Of a stretch of 64,000 nt of DNA, positions 1-9,553 are shown one piece after another; position 1 is the first letter of the stretch; each line of letters starts with the position of its first letter. The stretch is from the NCBI GenBank assembly GCA_037953745.1, contig JBAKBP010003226.1, positions 93,780-157,779 on the forward strand. Reading direction: 5' to 3'. This DNA comes from Lithodes maja (lineage: Eukaryota; Arthropoda; Malacostraca; Decapoda; Lithodidae). The translations under genes and the position numbers were made by a program. The notes beneath the pieces are model-generated. The model had not been told where the DNA came from and searched no databases. It saw nothing but the letters and a program-made list of their open reading frames with translations.

Positions 1-1059
1 CTTACGCTCACCGCAGCCCGCCAAGAGGCTCGTCGCTTGGGCTTCACCCCTCAGTCATTTTCCAAGACTCTGTCTCCTCCCTCCTCTTCTTTGCCTCCCT
101 CTACCACGCCCCCCCCTTTTTCTGGTTCCTCGGTTCCTTCCACCGCCTCCGCTCCCTCCGTCCCCCCGGTCGCACCAGTTTCGTCATCTGCCTCCCTTCC
201 TTCTACCGGTGCTTCTCCTGGATTTTCTCCTTCCTCCTCTTCAGTCTCCTCCGTTCGTCCTTCCGTCTCTTCCTTTTCTGTCCCTTTGTCTAACACTTTC
301 TCTGTTCTCAGTCCTTCTCCTACTTCTGCCCCTTCCTCTTGCTCTCTTCCTTGTTCCTCCTCTTCTAGTCTCCCTCCACGCTCTCACCGTTCCAAGCCTC
401 CCCCCCGTTCTCCGTCATCTTCCTCTTCTAGTCGCCCCAAATCTCCTACTCGCTCTAAACTTCCCTTCTCCTCTACCAAACGGGCTCCTGTGCTCCGTTC
501 TTCCTCGCCCGCTTCCTCTTTTAAACGTAAGGGTGGTCTCCGTGATGTGCGGTGCTCAAGTCCCTGCGAGAAGAAGAAGAAGTCGCCTCCTTCTCCTTCT
601 GTTTCCCTTTCTCCTCTCTCCGTCCAGTCTCCTCCTCCTCCCGTCCCTGCATCCCTAGATTTCTCCTACGAAACCCTACCTCAGATTGACGAATTTATCC
701 GTTCTTCCCACCCACCACCTTCTACTGTTCACGCCGAAGTTCATCCTACCCCCTCTTCTCTCCCCCCTACCCCTCTCCCGCCTTTCCCTCTCCCGCCTTC
801 CCCTGCCCCGTCCTCTTCCTCCACTCCCCCTTCTGGCCTTCCTCCGGGCCCTCCTCCTCTTCCTCCTCCTGACCCTCCCCCTCTTCCTTCTCCTGCCCTT
901 ACCCCCTCCTTCTCTTCCCACCCGCCGTCCGTCCTTCCTCCCTCTTCCGGCCCTCCTCCTTCCTCTCCTCTTTCTCTGTTAGACCTCCCTATGCCCCCCG
1001 GTTTCCAGTCTTCCCCTTCAACGTCTTCTCCAATTCCTGCTCTTATTTCCCATCGTTAG
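1..1059 (+). CDS. LINE ORF1 C-terminal part, Pro/Ser-rich
   Basis: The frame is open from base 1 to a TAG at 1057-1059, about 352 codons, with no start in the window. The protein is very rich in Pro and Ser with a few basic patches (an RKGG..K stretch and a run of four Lys near residue 180). No zinc knuckle or RRM is visible in this part. ORF1 proteins of LINEs bind the element RNA in a ribonucleoprotein; here the role is inferred only from position, 118 bases ahead of ORF2 on the same strand. The sense strand is nearly pure pyrimidine, and the long antisense ORFs across it are compositional by-products. A host proline-rich protein is less likely given the context. Confidence 0.6.
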   Translation, partial: LTLTAARQEARRLGFTPQSFSKTLSPPSSSLPPSTTPPPFSGSSVPSTASAPSVPPVAPVSSSASLPSTGASPGFSPSSSSVSSVRPSVSSFSVPLSNTFSVLSPSPTSAPSSCSLPCSSSSSLPPRSHRSKPPPRSPSSSSSSRPKSPTRSKLPFSSTKRAPVLRSSSPASSFKRKGGLRDVRCSSPCEKKKKSPPSPSVSLSPLSVQSPPPPVPASLDFSYETLPQIDEFIRSSHPPPSTVHAEVHPTPSSLPPTPLPPFPLPPSPAPSSSSTPPSGLPPGPPPLPPPDPPPLPSPALTPSFSSHPPSVLPPSSGPPPSSPLSLLDLPMPPGFQSSPSTSSPIPALISHR

Positions 1060-1177
1060 CCTCTCTTGGCTATATTTTCCACCCACGGTGTTACCTGTAT
1101 TTTGTAAATATGTTGTATATAGTGTACGTCTTTTCTTCCCTCTTGTACGCGTCTTTTTAATCTTTTTTGTCATTATA

Positions 1178-4100
1178 ATGTCCATTTTACAATGGAACAT
1201 TCGTAGTTTTGCAGCACATCGTGTTGATCTTCGTTACCTTATCTCTAGGTTTAGCCCACTTATTATTAGTTTACAAGAATCGCGTTTATCTAATGCCCCC
1301 TCCCCAATTCCTTTTTACTCCTATATAAGTTCTCCCCATTCCCAGTATGCTACTTGCCTCCTCGTACATCTTGATGTCCCAGTGTCTCAGTTAACTATCC
1401 GTACCTCTCTTAAATGCACGCTTGCCAGAGTGTTCCTTTCCCGCTGGCTTACAGTAGTTTCCATATACCTTTCCCCCTCGATCCCGCTCGATGTTCCAGA
1501 ATTAAACAGGATCCTTTCTCTATTACCTCCACCTTTCCTCCTTTTAGGGGATTTTAATTGCAGGCATTCCCTGTGGGGTGACTCTACCGTTAATACACGG
1601 GGTCGTTCCCTTGAGGCTCTGATTCGTACACACGATTTATTTCTTTTAAACACTGGTTCCTCTACGCATTTTGATAGCGGCACCCGTACCTTCTCATGTA
1701 TTGACTTGTCTCTGTGTTCCCCTACACTATCCTTGGATTTTACTTGGAAGGTCTTTAATGATTACTGTGCGACTGACCACTTCCCGATTGTCCTCTCCCC
1801 TACGTCTTACTCCCCAGTGCCACGCCCTCCCCGTTGGTGTTTCGATCGTGCCGACTGGACATCTTTCGCTGATCTCGCCGTTCCGTCTAATCCGACCCCT
1901 GCTTTCCCGGACCCTGATGCCATGCTTACCAGTTTCCTGATGTTTGTGCTCCATGCTGCCTATACTTGTATTCCACGCACTACTCGGAGTATGTCTTCTA
2001 AGTGTGTACCGTGGTGGACTGCTCAGTGCACTTCGGCTTTACGCAATAAAAGAGCCAAGTGGAAGAGTTTCCGTCGGAAAAAAGGCTCTCCATATGAGCG
2101 GGATGCGTATACTCTTTTCAAACAGGCTAATGCCGTCTTCCGTCGTACAATCCGCTCTGCTAAAAAATCTAGCTGGATGTCGTATGCCTCTACTATCAAC
2201 GCAGATACACCTGTTCCGCAAGTCTGGGCTCGCGTCAGGAAGATTGCAGGGAAACATGCGCCTACGCCGGCCCCTGTCCTCCATACCAACACTGGCATTG
2301 TGGGCGATCCGTCTCTGGTGGCCAATATGTTGGGACAACATTTCAGTGATGTTAGCACTGGCTCCCATCTCCCGCCCTCCTTCCAGATGCATAAACGCCG
2401 TTCTGAACTTAGGCGACTTGACTTCGTCTTATCATCTGATCAGTTTTTCAATGCCCCCTTCTCCCGGGCTGAGCTTGAGTCTAGCCTGGGAGCCTGTAAG
2501 GATACATGTGAAGGCCCTGACGGTGTCCATTACTTGATGCTGAAGCACTTATCTCCACCTGCGCTTGGCTTTCTCTTGTCCATCTACAACCGTCTGTGGT
2601 CCACAGGCTTTTTTCCGGCTGGGTGGAGTCATGCCATCCTTCTCCCATTCCTTAAGCCGGGTAAGTCGGGCCATGCACCAGCAGATTACCGTCCCATTGC
2701 CCTGGTCAGTTGTGTCGGCAAATTATTAGAACGCATGGTTCACTCCCGCTTAATGTGGCTCCTGGAATCAAGAAGCATCCTGTCACCTTTTCAATATGGC
2801 TTTCGCAAGGGCCGTAGTACTTTGGACCCATTATTGAGATTGGCGACTTCTATCCGCGATGCCTTTTCGGACACTAAGTCGGTTTTAGCTGTATTCTTCG
2901 ATCTTGAAAAAGCGTATGATACTGCCTGGAAATACAACATCCTTCGTACCCTTTTACGTTCTGGTGTGTCTGGCAACATGGCGGTATTCTTGCAGAACTT
3001 TCTCCGTGATCGTACTTTCCGAGTCAAGCTTCAGAATACATTCTCACGAACATACCCCCAACACGACGGTGTCCCACAGGGTTGTGTTCTTAGTACCATC
3101 CTTTTTATCCTAGCTATTAATGGTATTATTTCTTCCCTCCCTCTTGGTGTCCGTGCTTCTTTGTATGTGGACGACTTCGCTATTTACGCTGTGGGTTTGG
3201 ATATCGCTGCCCTACAACATCTCATGCAGCGGGCCATTGATGCAGCTGCGCAGTGGGCTACGGCCCATGGTTTTTGGTTTTCGCCCTCGAAATCTTGTGC
3301 CGTCGTCTTCACAAAACGCCATACAGTCCCGCATCCTGTTCTTACGTTGTATAACCGCCCTCTGCCTTACAGGTCCTCAGCTCCATTCTTGGGTCTCATT
3401 TTCGATACTCGGTTGACATGGTACCCGCACATTACTTCGTTACTGACCTCCACCACCCGACGGCTTCAACTCTTACAAACCCTTAGCCACTTGTCTTGGG
3501 GTGCGGACCGGACGACTCTTCTGCGCCTCCATACAACGCTTATTCTCTCCAAGATCGATTATGGCTGCCAGGTATATGCCTCCGCTGCGCGTACAAACCT
3601 TAAGCGCCTAGACTCCCTTCACCATCACGGTCTGCGCTTGTCGCTAGGGGCTTTTCGCTCTACTCCGGTTATTAGCCTTTATGCTGAGTCGGGTGTCCCA
3701 CCGCTATCATCCAGGCGGGATAAACTGACCCTTCGATGTCATCTTCGCCTTCTGCAACACAGTTCGGCTGGTTTTCCTCCCACGGCTTGCGGCTTAGCCC
3801 CATCAGTGTCTGCTACTTCGTTCCCCGGTCGGGTCTCTGCTTTACTGGCCTCCTTCTCTTTTCCCATTCCATCGGTGCTACCCCTCCGACAGTCGGAGTT
3901 CCCCCCATGGCTACTCCCTCGCCCTACCGTTTGTACAGCTGCCCTCCCCCCCTCTAAGGCCTCTTCAACCCCACAGTTGCTTTATGCTCAGTTTACGGAA
4001 CATCTGCTACGCCACTCTTCAGCCGTTCCAGTGTACACTGATGGTTCCAAGACCTCCGCCGGTACAGGGTTTGCGGTTGTGTTCCCGGACCGGACCTTCC

Positions 4101-4864
4101 AACGTCACATCCAATCATGTGCTAGTGTCTTTACGGCCGAGTTATTTGCTATTTTATTTGCCCTACGTACTATTTTTTGTTCACACCTGCATACCTTTGT
4201 AATTTTTAGTGACTCCCTTAGTGCTCTTCAGAGTATTCAGTCTCTTCCCGCTGTTAACCCCTTAGTGCTGGAGATTCAAGAATGGTTGTTCCGCATCGCT
4301 ACTAAATTGAAGTCCCTGTCTTTCTGTTGGGTCCCGAGTCATGTTGGTGTGCCTGGCAATGAGCGGGTTGATTTTTTCGCCCGCTCTGCTATTACCTCTC
4401 ACCGACTCGTGCCACGACGTATTCCTGCATCTGATTACTTCCCTCGTGTTACTCAATTACTACGTCAGCGCTGGCAGGACGAATGGACCTCCATGAGGGT
4501 GTCTGATGTCAAACTGCGTTCTGTCAAACCTTCCGTCCTCCCTTGGAAGTCTTCCTCTCATCGCAATCGTCGATGGGAGACCGCTCTAGCCCGTCTTCGG
4601 CTCGGCCACACCAGGCTCACGCATGGTCATTTGATGTCCTGTGATGTCCCCACGCTCTGTCCTTGCTGCCATATTCCAGTGTCTGTCCAGCATCTCCTGA
4701 TCGACTGTCCGCGTTTCTCCAATGCCCGACGGCAGGCATTCCCCTTCATATCCTCCCTTAATCGCCCCCTTGTCTTAGCCGATTTGCTCGGAGAGTCCCC
4801 CACTTTCTCCCTCCCACATCTTATGCGGTTTCTCCTCCATACCCGTCTCCTTCAGCTTCTTTAA
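1178..4864 (+). CDS. LINE ORF2: endonuclease, reverse transcriptase, RNase H
   Basis: The ATG at 1178 is chosen because the endonuclease fold begins there (MSILQWNIRS); an upstream in-frame ATG at 1088 would add 30 hydrophobic residues. Domains in order: APE-type endonuclease at about residues 1-230 (Glu in SLQES, GDFN near 124, TDH near 197); reverse transcriptase at about 430-730 (motif A DLEKAYD, PQG turn, YVDD near 661); RNase H at about 945-1070 (YTDGSK, AELFA, SDSLSAL, HVGVPGNERVD); and a C-terminal CCHC near 1160 (CPCC..HLLIDC). All catalytic residues I can locate are present and the 1229 codons hold no stop. This is the full length usual for I-group ORF2, so the copy may be recent. 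Confidence 0.9.
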   Translation: MSILQWNIRSFAAHRVDLRYLISRFSPLIISLQESRLSNAPSPIPFYSYISSPHSQYATCLLVHLDVPVSQLTIRTSLKCTLARVFLSRWLTVVSIYLSPSIPLDVPELNRILSLLPPPFLLLGDFNCRHSLWGDSTVNTRGRSLEALIRTHDLFLLNTGSSTHFDSGTRTFSCIDLSLCSPTLSLDFTWKVFNDYCATDHFPIVLSPTSYSPVPRPPRWCFDRADWTSFADLAVPSNPTPAFPDPDAMLTSFLMFVLHAAYTCIPRTTRSMSSKCVPWWTAQCTSALRNKRAKWKSFRRKKGSPYERDAYTLFKQANAVFRRTIRSAKKSSWMSYASTINADTPVPQVWARVRKIAGKHAPTPAPVLHTNTGIVGDPSLVANMLGQHFSDVSTGSHLPPSFQMHKRRSELRRLDFVLSSDQFFNAPFSRAELESSLGACKDTCEGPDGVHYLMLKHLSPPALGFLLSIYNRLWSTGFFPAGWSHAILLPFLKPGKSGHAPADYRPIALVSCVGKLLERMVHSRLMWLLESRSILSPFQYGFRKGRSTLDPLLRLATSIRDAFSDTKSVLAVFFDLEKAYDTAWKYNILRTLLRSGVSGNMAVFLQNFLRDRTFRVKLQNTFSRTYPQHDGVPQGCVLSTILFILAINGIISSLPLGVRASLYVDDFAIYAVGLDIAALQHLMQRAIDAAAQWATAHGFWFSPSKSCAVVFTKRHTVPHPVLTLYNRPLPYRSSAPFLGLIFDTRLTWYPHITSLLTSTTRRLQLLQTLSHLSWGADRTTLLRLHTTLILSKIDYGCQVYASAARTNLKRLDSLHHHGLRLSLGAFRSTPVISLYAESGVPPLSSRRDKLTLRCHLRLLQHSSAGFPPTACGLAPSVSATSFPGRVSALLASFSFPIPSVLPLRQSEFPPWLLPRPTVCTAALPPSKASSTPQLLYAQFTEHLLRHSSAVPVYTDGSKTSAGTGFAVVFPDRTFQRHIQSCASVFTAELFAILFALRTIFCSHLHTFVIFSDSLSALQSIQSLPAVNPLVLEIQEWLFRIATKLKSLSFCWVPSHVGVPGNERVDFFARSAITSHRLVPRRIPASDYFPRVTQLLRQRWQDEWTSMRVSDVKLRSVKPSVLPWKSSSHRNRRWETALARLRLGHTRLTHGHLMSCDVPTLCPCCHIPVSVQHLLIDCPRFSNARRQAFPFISSLNRPLVLADLLGESPTFSLPHLMRFLLHTRLLQLL

Positions 4865-5000
4865 TTAGTGTTTCCTAGTCTTCTTCTCCTCTACTCCGTC
4901 GTGCGCCCTGCCCCACAACACCTCCGATGTTTGTTTTTTTTTCCACAAAGTTTCTTTTGGTGCCACATAGTCTTTTTAGGCTTGGTGCGAATCCCTATTT

Positions 5001-5015
5001 TAATAATAATAATAA
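5001..5015 (+). repeat. (TAA)5 3' tail of the I-like LINE
   Basis: Five perfect TAA units follow the ORF2 3' UTR. I-group LINEs end in TAA repeats instead of poly(A), so this marks the 3' boundary of the element. Confidence 0.75.
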
Positions 5016-5483
5016 TACTGAAAAACACTAGAGTAACTCCACAAACGATAGAATATCGCTCAATATGGTAAAATCTTCAGAAAACCGCTAAAATTCATAT
5101 AGTTGGTTTACAACTAGGAACCCCAAAAGGTTCACCAAACCCAAATATACGAAGCGTTTGTTGACGTTCTTAAAAAAGAAAAAAGAACAACAGCTTGCGT
5201 TCGATTATACGATGCCAGGAGAGGAATATGCTTCTTTATTAAACCCTCTAAATAGCATATTATGTGAATATTTCTTAAACTCAGTTCAGTTCAGTTGGAA
5301 TTCGGGAAGTTTAGCCTTAACGTCGGCACTTCCCTAAGAGGTTTTGTTATTTTTCTTTTTGTGACTTTTTGTGACGTGCTCATTTGTCTAAAAATAAATA
5401 TATCTCATTTTTCATCCCTTTTTCTGAAATCTTCTTTCTTCTCTCTTCTTCCTTCATTCTTGTTTCTTCTCTCTTCAGTCTTC
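5016..5483. other. Non-coding interval between two LINEs
   Basis: AT-rich sequence without a supported ORF. The right part (about 5390-5483), read on the minus strand, is purine-rich (GAAGAAG-like) and is probably the 3' UTR of the minus-strand LINE whose last codon lies at 5487. The left part is unassigned flank. I see no RNA gene. Confidence 0.5.
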
Positions 5484-6321
5484 TTATTTCAGTTCTTTCA
5501 ATTTTTTATCTCGTACTCTCCACATTTGATAGATTGTCTGTTTCACTCTATCGCTTATTTCTTTGTTAAATAAAAGATGTCCGATGACTTGGTTTTCATT
5601 TTCAATATAAGGCTGTTGGAACCCTGGATCTTTTATTCTGCATGCTTTATAAAATGAACAGTGTAGTAGAAAATGTTTTAGGTCTTCTGTTCCTTCCTTA
5701 CACAGATCGCATTGTGTCTCTCCTCCCACATGCCTATTTCTATCTTTTAGATTTGAGTTATTTGTCCTACATCTGTAAAATATTATAGATGCCTGTGTGT
5801 TGTCATAAATATCTTCCTCGCTCTTAATCTCCTTTTTATAACTCCTATACACTTCTAGGCTACTCTTCTCTGCCAACTCCTCTAGCCATCTTCCCGAATC
5901 CCAGTCCAGAACTCTTTTTCTAATGTCGTCCTTCTTAATATTTGCTAAATTTGTTTCTCCTAACTTCAAATTCCCTACATACTTTCGAATTTCTGCAGTC
6001 CAGGGATCTTTACTATTTCTAAGTTTTTCCTCTGTGATTCTTCTTAGCAAGTCATTACTTTCCTCTCCTACTAAATATTTAAGATATTTTATGTTACCTT
6101 CCATAATTCTTGCCTCCATTGATGAGGCTCCTATTTCACCCCTTAAGGTTACCTTTTGGGCATATCTGGGTGCCCCTAATATGTGTCTAAAAACCCTATT
6201 CTCTATATTTTGTAATTTAATTATTTATTTCTGTTTTTGAAAAACCTATAACATTCGAGCCATACAGGACTGCTGGTATCACAATACTTTTCCAATATGT
6301 TTTTCCAATAAGTATCTTATT
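5484..6321 (-). pseudogene. LINE ORF2 C-terminal part (after insertion point)
   Basis: From 6119 down to 5484 the frame is open for 211 codons and contains a Cys/His motif (CDLCKEGTEDLKHFLLHC, a CCHC arrangement) typical of the end of LINE ORF2 proteins. Between 6321 and 6120 the homologous reading continues in another frame, including a thumb-like stretch IPAVLYGS, so a frameshift lies near 6200-6240. The right edge meets the RTE insertion; the interrupted sentence of ORF2 continues at 9554. TGA or TAA ends the frame at 5484-5486. Confidence 0.7.
6314..6321. repeat. Target-site duplication, left copy (ATCTTATT)
   Basis: ATCTTATT here recurs at 9546-9553, immediately outside the RTE-like element. 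In the host LINE the protein frame resumes correctly across this 8-mer on the minus strand, which supports a real target duplication. Confidence 0.65.
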
Positions 6322-6514
6322 TTTTTTCCCCCCTGGGGGTTAGGGAATAGAATATGCCCCACGTGCCTTCTGCGTGTCGTAAGAGGCGACTAAAGAGGTT
6401 GGGTCGGTGGGCTTGCGACCCCCACCCGGAAAAAATATCTAAGCAACGAAAAACGAACGAACAGCCTCGGATGCGGACGGAACCAACGTTGACGAACCAC
6501 GACCGACTAAGGAC

Positions 6515-9500
6515 ATGCCTTCGGACATTCTGAGAATGGCTACGTGGAATGTTAGTGGCATGAATGATGGCACAAAAGAGAGAGAGGTTCTGGAAGTGTT
6601 AGTGAATGCCAGGCTGGATGTATGTGGAATGACAGAGACCAAATGGAAAGGTTCAGATGTGAGAGAGTGGGAGTGTGGAATGGGTGTGTGTGCTGGAGTG
6701 AGTGAAGGAACAGCGAGAGAAGGTGCATGTTTGTTTGTAAGTAGCAAATGGAAGAATGTGTAAGAGAGTATGGGTCTGTGGGTTCAAGGATTGTGTGGGT
6801 GAGAATGAAAGTAGGAATACAAACGTGGGTGATTGTATGCGTGTATGCCCCGACAGAGGATATACTTGAAAGAAAGAAAGAGGAGTTCTGGATGAATGTG
6901 GAGGCGTGCCTGGAGAAGTTTGACAAGAACGAAAGAATATTTCTGATTGGGGATATGAATGGTAAGGTGGGTGATAGGAAAGTTGAGGGAGTGGTGGGAG
7001 GGTGGGGGGTACCATCAGAGGTGAATGGGAATGGTAGTGCACTTGTGGACGTATGTGTGGGGAGGAGGCTGTGGATAGCCAACACCTCTTCCGACACAGA
7101 ATGATCCACAGGTACACGTGGAAACGGATGTTGACGATGAAGGATAAGACAGTGGTGGAACGAAAGTCATTGATTGATTATGTATGTGTGGATGAACGAA
7201 TGAAGAAATCTGTGATGGATGCTAGGGTGTATACTGTATAGGGGTATTGGAGGGGGTCTGTCTGATCATTATGTAGTGGTAGCTAAGGTTAGGACACAAA
7301 AGAAGTGGGTGAGGAGAGCGGGAGGGAGGCGAGAGGAGGGTGGAATGGTGAGGAGGGTGGAGAGGTTGCAGGAGGAGGAAGTCAGGGAGGAGTACAGGAG
7401 AGCAGTGGAAAGACGACTAGGTGGGTTCGACCTGGAAGTTATGGAGGAAGTGGAGGAGATGAGCAAGGTGTTTAAGGATGAGATCTGTGCAGCATGTGAG
7501 GAGGTGTGTGGAGTGAGGAGAAGAGGGAGGGGAGTGAAAGGTACAGCATGGTGGACAGAAGAGGTAAGAATAGCTGTGGAAGAAAAGAAGAAAGCATATA
7601 GAGAGTGGTTGGGTAGTAGAGGGAATGAAGATTCCGAGAGACAGAAACGAGCGAGGTACGTGGAGAGTAAGAGGGTGGTGAAGAGAGTAGTGAAGGAAAG
7701 TAAGAGAAGAGTAGATGAGGAATTTGGAAGGAATCTGAGTGTAAAATGGAGGGAGAGTAAGAAACTGTTCTGGAAAGAAGTCAAGAAAGTTAGGGAAGGT
7801 AGCAAGGGAAACAGTAAGGGTGTGAAAGATAAGAATGGGAGAATGCTAGCCGAGAAGCAAGAGAGAGTCGAAAGATGGAGGGAGTACTTCAGTGAGTTGC
7901 TAAATGAAAGGAATGAAGAGCCAGCAAACATAGCTGGATATGGTATGGGAGGGAGAAGAAGAGAAGTAGTGGAGGAGGAGGTGGGGATCAGGAGGTCAGA
8001 AGTGTGGGAAGCCATGAAAAGAGTGAAGTTGGGGAAAGCACCAGGAACAGATGGAGTGTGTGGGGAAATGTTGAGGTATGGTGGTGAGATAGTGATAGAA
8101 TGGGTATGGAAAATGTGCAAACTAGCATGGGAGAAGGGGAGTGCACCCGATGACTGGAAGACTGGCATAATAGTCCCCCTATATAAGGGGAAAGGGGAAA
8201 GAGGAGTGTGGTAACCACCGAGGAATATGTCTTCTAAGCGTAGTAGGGAAGGTATACAGTAGGGTAGTGATTGAGAGAGTGAGAGTGAGAACGGAGAAAT
8301 GGATAGGCGACGAGCAGGGAGGTTTTAGGAAGGGAAGAGGATGTGTAGATCAGATTTATACCCTGAATTGTGTTGTGGAGAAGTATCTGGAGAAGAAACA
8401 AAAGGTGTATGTTGCCTTTATGGACTTGGAGAAGGCCTATGACAGAGAGTGGATAGAGGTTTGTGGAAAGTACTTAGAATATACGGAGTAGAGGGCAAGT
8501 TGCTGAAAGCAGTGAAAAGCATGTATGAGGGTGCAAAGGCGGCAGTACGTGTGGAGAGTGAGCAGAGCGAGTTCTTTGACCTGAATGTTGGTTTGAAACA
8601 GGGGTGTGTGATGTCCCCATGGTTGTTTACTGTATATATGGATGGAGTTATGAAAGAAATACTATCAAGAGCAGTGGATGTTGGTGTATCGCTGAAAAGG
8701 GAGGGAATTGAGTGGAAGCTACCTATACTGCTGTTTGCGGATGATACAGTTCTGATGAGTGATAATGAATGGGAGTTGCAGGGTCTGGTAAATGAGTTTG
8801 GAACAGTGTGCGAAAAACGGAATTTGAATGTAAATACGGGGAAGAGCAAGGTTATGGTCTTCGAAAGGGGTGAAGTCACAGAGTGTGAGGTGAAGCTGAA
8901 CGGTCAGGCTATGGAGATCGTCAACTCTTTTAAGTATCTGGGCAGTGTGTTGAGTAAAGATGGGACTATGGATGAAGAGGTGCGGGAGAGGGTACAACAG
9001 GGGAAGAGGGTTGTAGGAACGCTAAAAGCAGTAACAAGAAATAGGGTGGTCAGTATGGAAGTGAAGAAGTCCTTGCATGACAGTGTGGTAATCCCGACAC
9101 TGACTTACGGAAGCGAAGCATGGACGTTGGTTGAGAGACTCAGACCAAGAGTGAGAGCAGTGGAAATGAATTACTTAAGGAGTGCGTGCGGAGTTACATG
9201 GAGGGATAGACAGACTAATGAGGAAGTAAGAAGGAGGTGTGGTGTGGAGGTAGATGTGCTGGAAAGTGTGAAAAGGAACAACTTGAGATGGTTCGGCCAT
9301 ATGGAACGTATGGAAAGCGAGAGAATGACTAAGAGGGTGTACGAGAGCGAGGTGGAGGGACAGAGGGGGAGAGGTAGACCGAATATGAGGTGGAAGGATG
9401 GAGTGAGGAACTACATGAACGAAGGCGGTGCTGGTTGGGGGGGGGGGGCGTCGACTGACTGGGGACAGAGGTGCATGGGGGCGGTTCGTTCGTGGCCACC

Positions 9501-9537
9501 CCTTCGGGGATCACGGCGTCAGGCAATAGATAGATAG
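6515..9537 (+). pseudogene. RTE-type endonuclease/reverse transcriptase, frameshifted
   Basis: The start codon at 6515 opens an endonuclease (MATWNVSGMN, TETKWKG). The reading then moves between frames near 6750, 7100, 7225, 8210 and 8450, giving at least five frameshifts. Endonuclease SDH is at about 7260. RT parts seen: GKAPGTDG, QGGFRKGRGC, motif A DLEKAYD (8424-8446), KQGCVMSPWLF, FADDTVLMSD (8738-8765), and the RTE-type C-terminus with RWFGHMERM and RGRGRPNMRW. The enzyme would nick DNA and copy the element RNA at the nick. It is not functional as it stands. Confidence 0.85.
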
Positions 9538-9547
9538 ATAGATAGAT
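9524..9547 (+). repeat. TAGA/GATA-type 3' tail of the RTE-like LINE
   Basis: About six tandem tetranucleotides end the element after a GTCAGGCAATAGA block. The same kind of end, inverted, is found at 45451-45490 in the BEL gag, showing that a short non-autonomous element shares this 3' terminus. Confidence 0.8.
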
Positions 9548-9553
9548 CTTATT
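9546..9553. repeat. Target-site duplication, right copy (ATCTTATT)
   Basis: Second copy of the 8-mer found at 6314-6321. The first bases overlap the TAGA-type tail, so the duplication could be one or two bases shorter. Confidence 0.6.

Larger units (their letters stand above)
1..5015 (+). mobile_element. I-like non-LTR retrotransposon, 5' end outside the window
   Basis: Two consecutive sense ORFs (ORF1 tail at 1-1059, ORF2 at 1178-4864) are followed by a short 3' UTR and five TAA units at 5001-5015. An endonuclease-RT-RNase H ORF2 together with a TAA-repeat 3' end is characteristic of the I group of LINEs, which insert by target-primed reverse transcription and need no LTR. The 5' end is cut by the window edge, so the target duplication cannot be checked. 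Assignment to the I group rather than a close relative such as Nimb is inference. Confidence 0.8.
6326..9547 (+). mobile_element. RTE-like LINE inserted into the minus-strand LINE
   Basis: A single endonuclease-RT ORF without RNase H, a short 5' UTR and a short tandem (TAGA/GATA) tail at 9524-9547 fit the RTE clade. It is flanked by the 8-bp repeat ATCTTATT (6314-6321, 9546-9553) and sits inside a coding exon of the opposite-strand LINE. About 3.2 kb is near full length for RTE. A run of 12 or more G near 9437 and several frameshifts show decay. Confidence 0.8.

Noticed and set aside
51..296. Acidic minus-strand ORF opposite the LINE ORF1
   Set aside because: Antisense shadow of a Ser/Pro-rich pyrimidine strand; no motif.
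7269..8168. 299-codon minus-strand ORF across the RTE RT
   Set aside because: Ser/Leu/Thr-rich mirror of a purine-rich coding strand; the plus strand has clear RT motifs.
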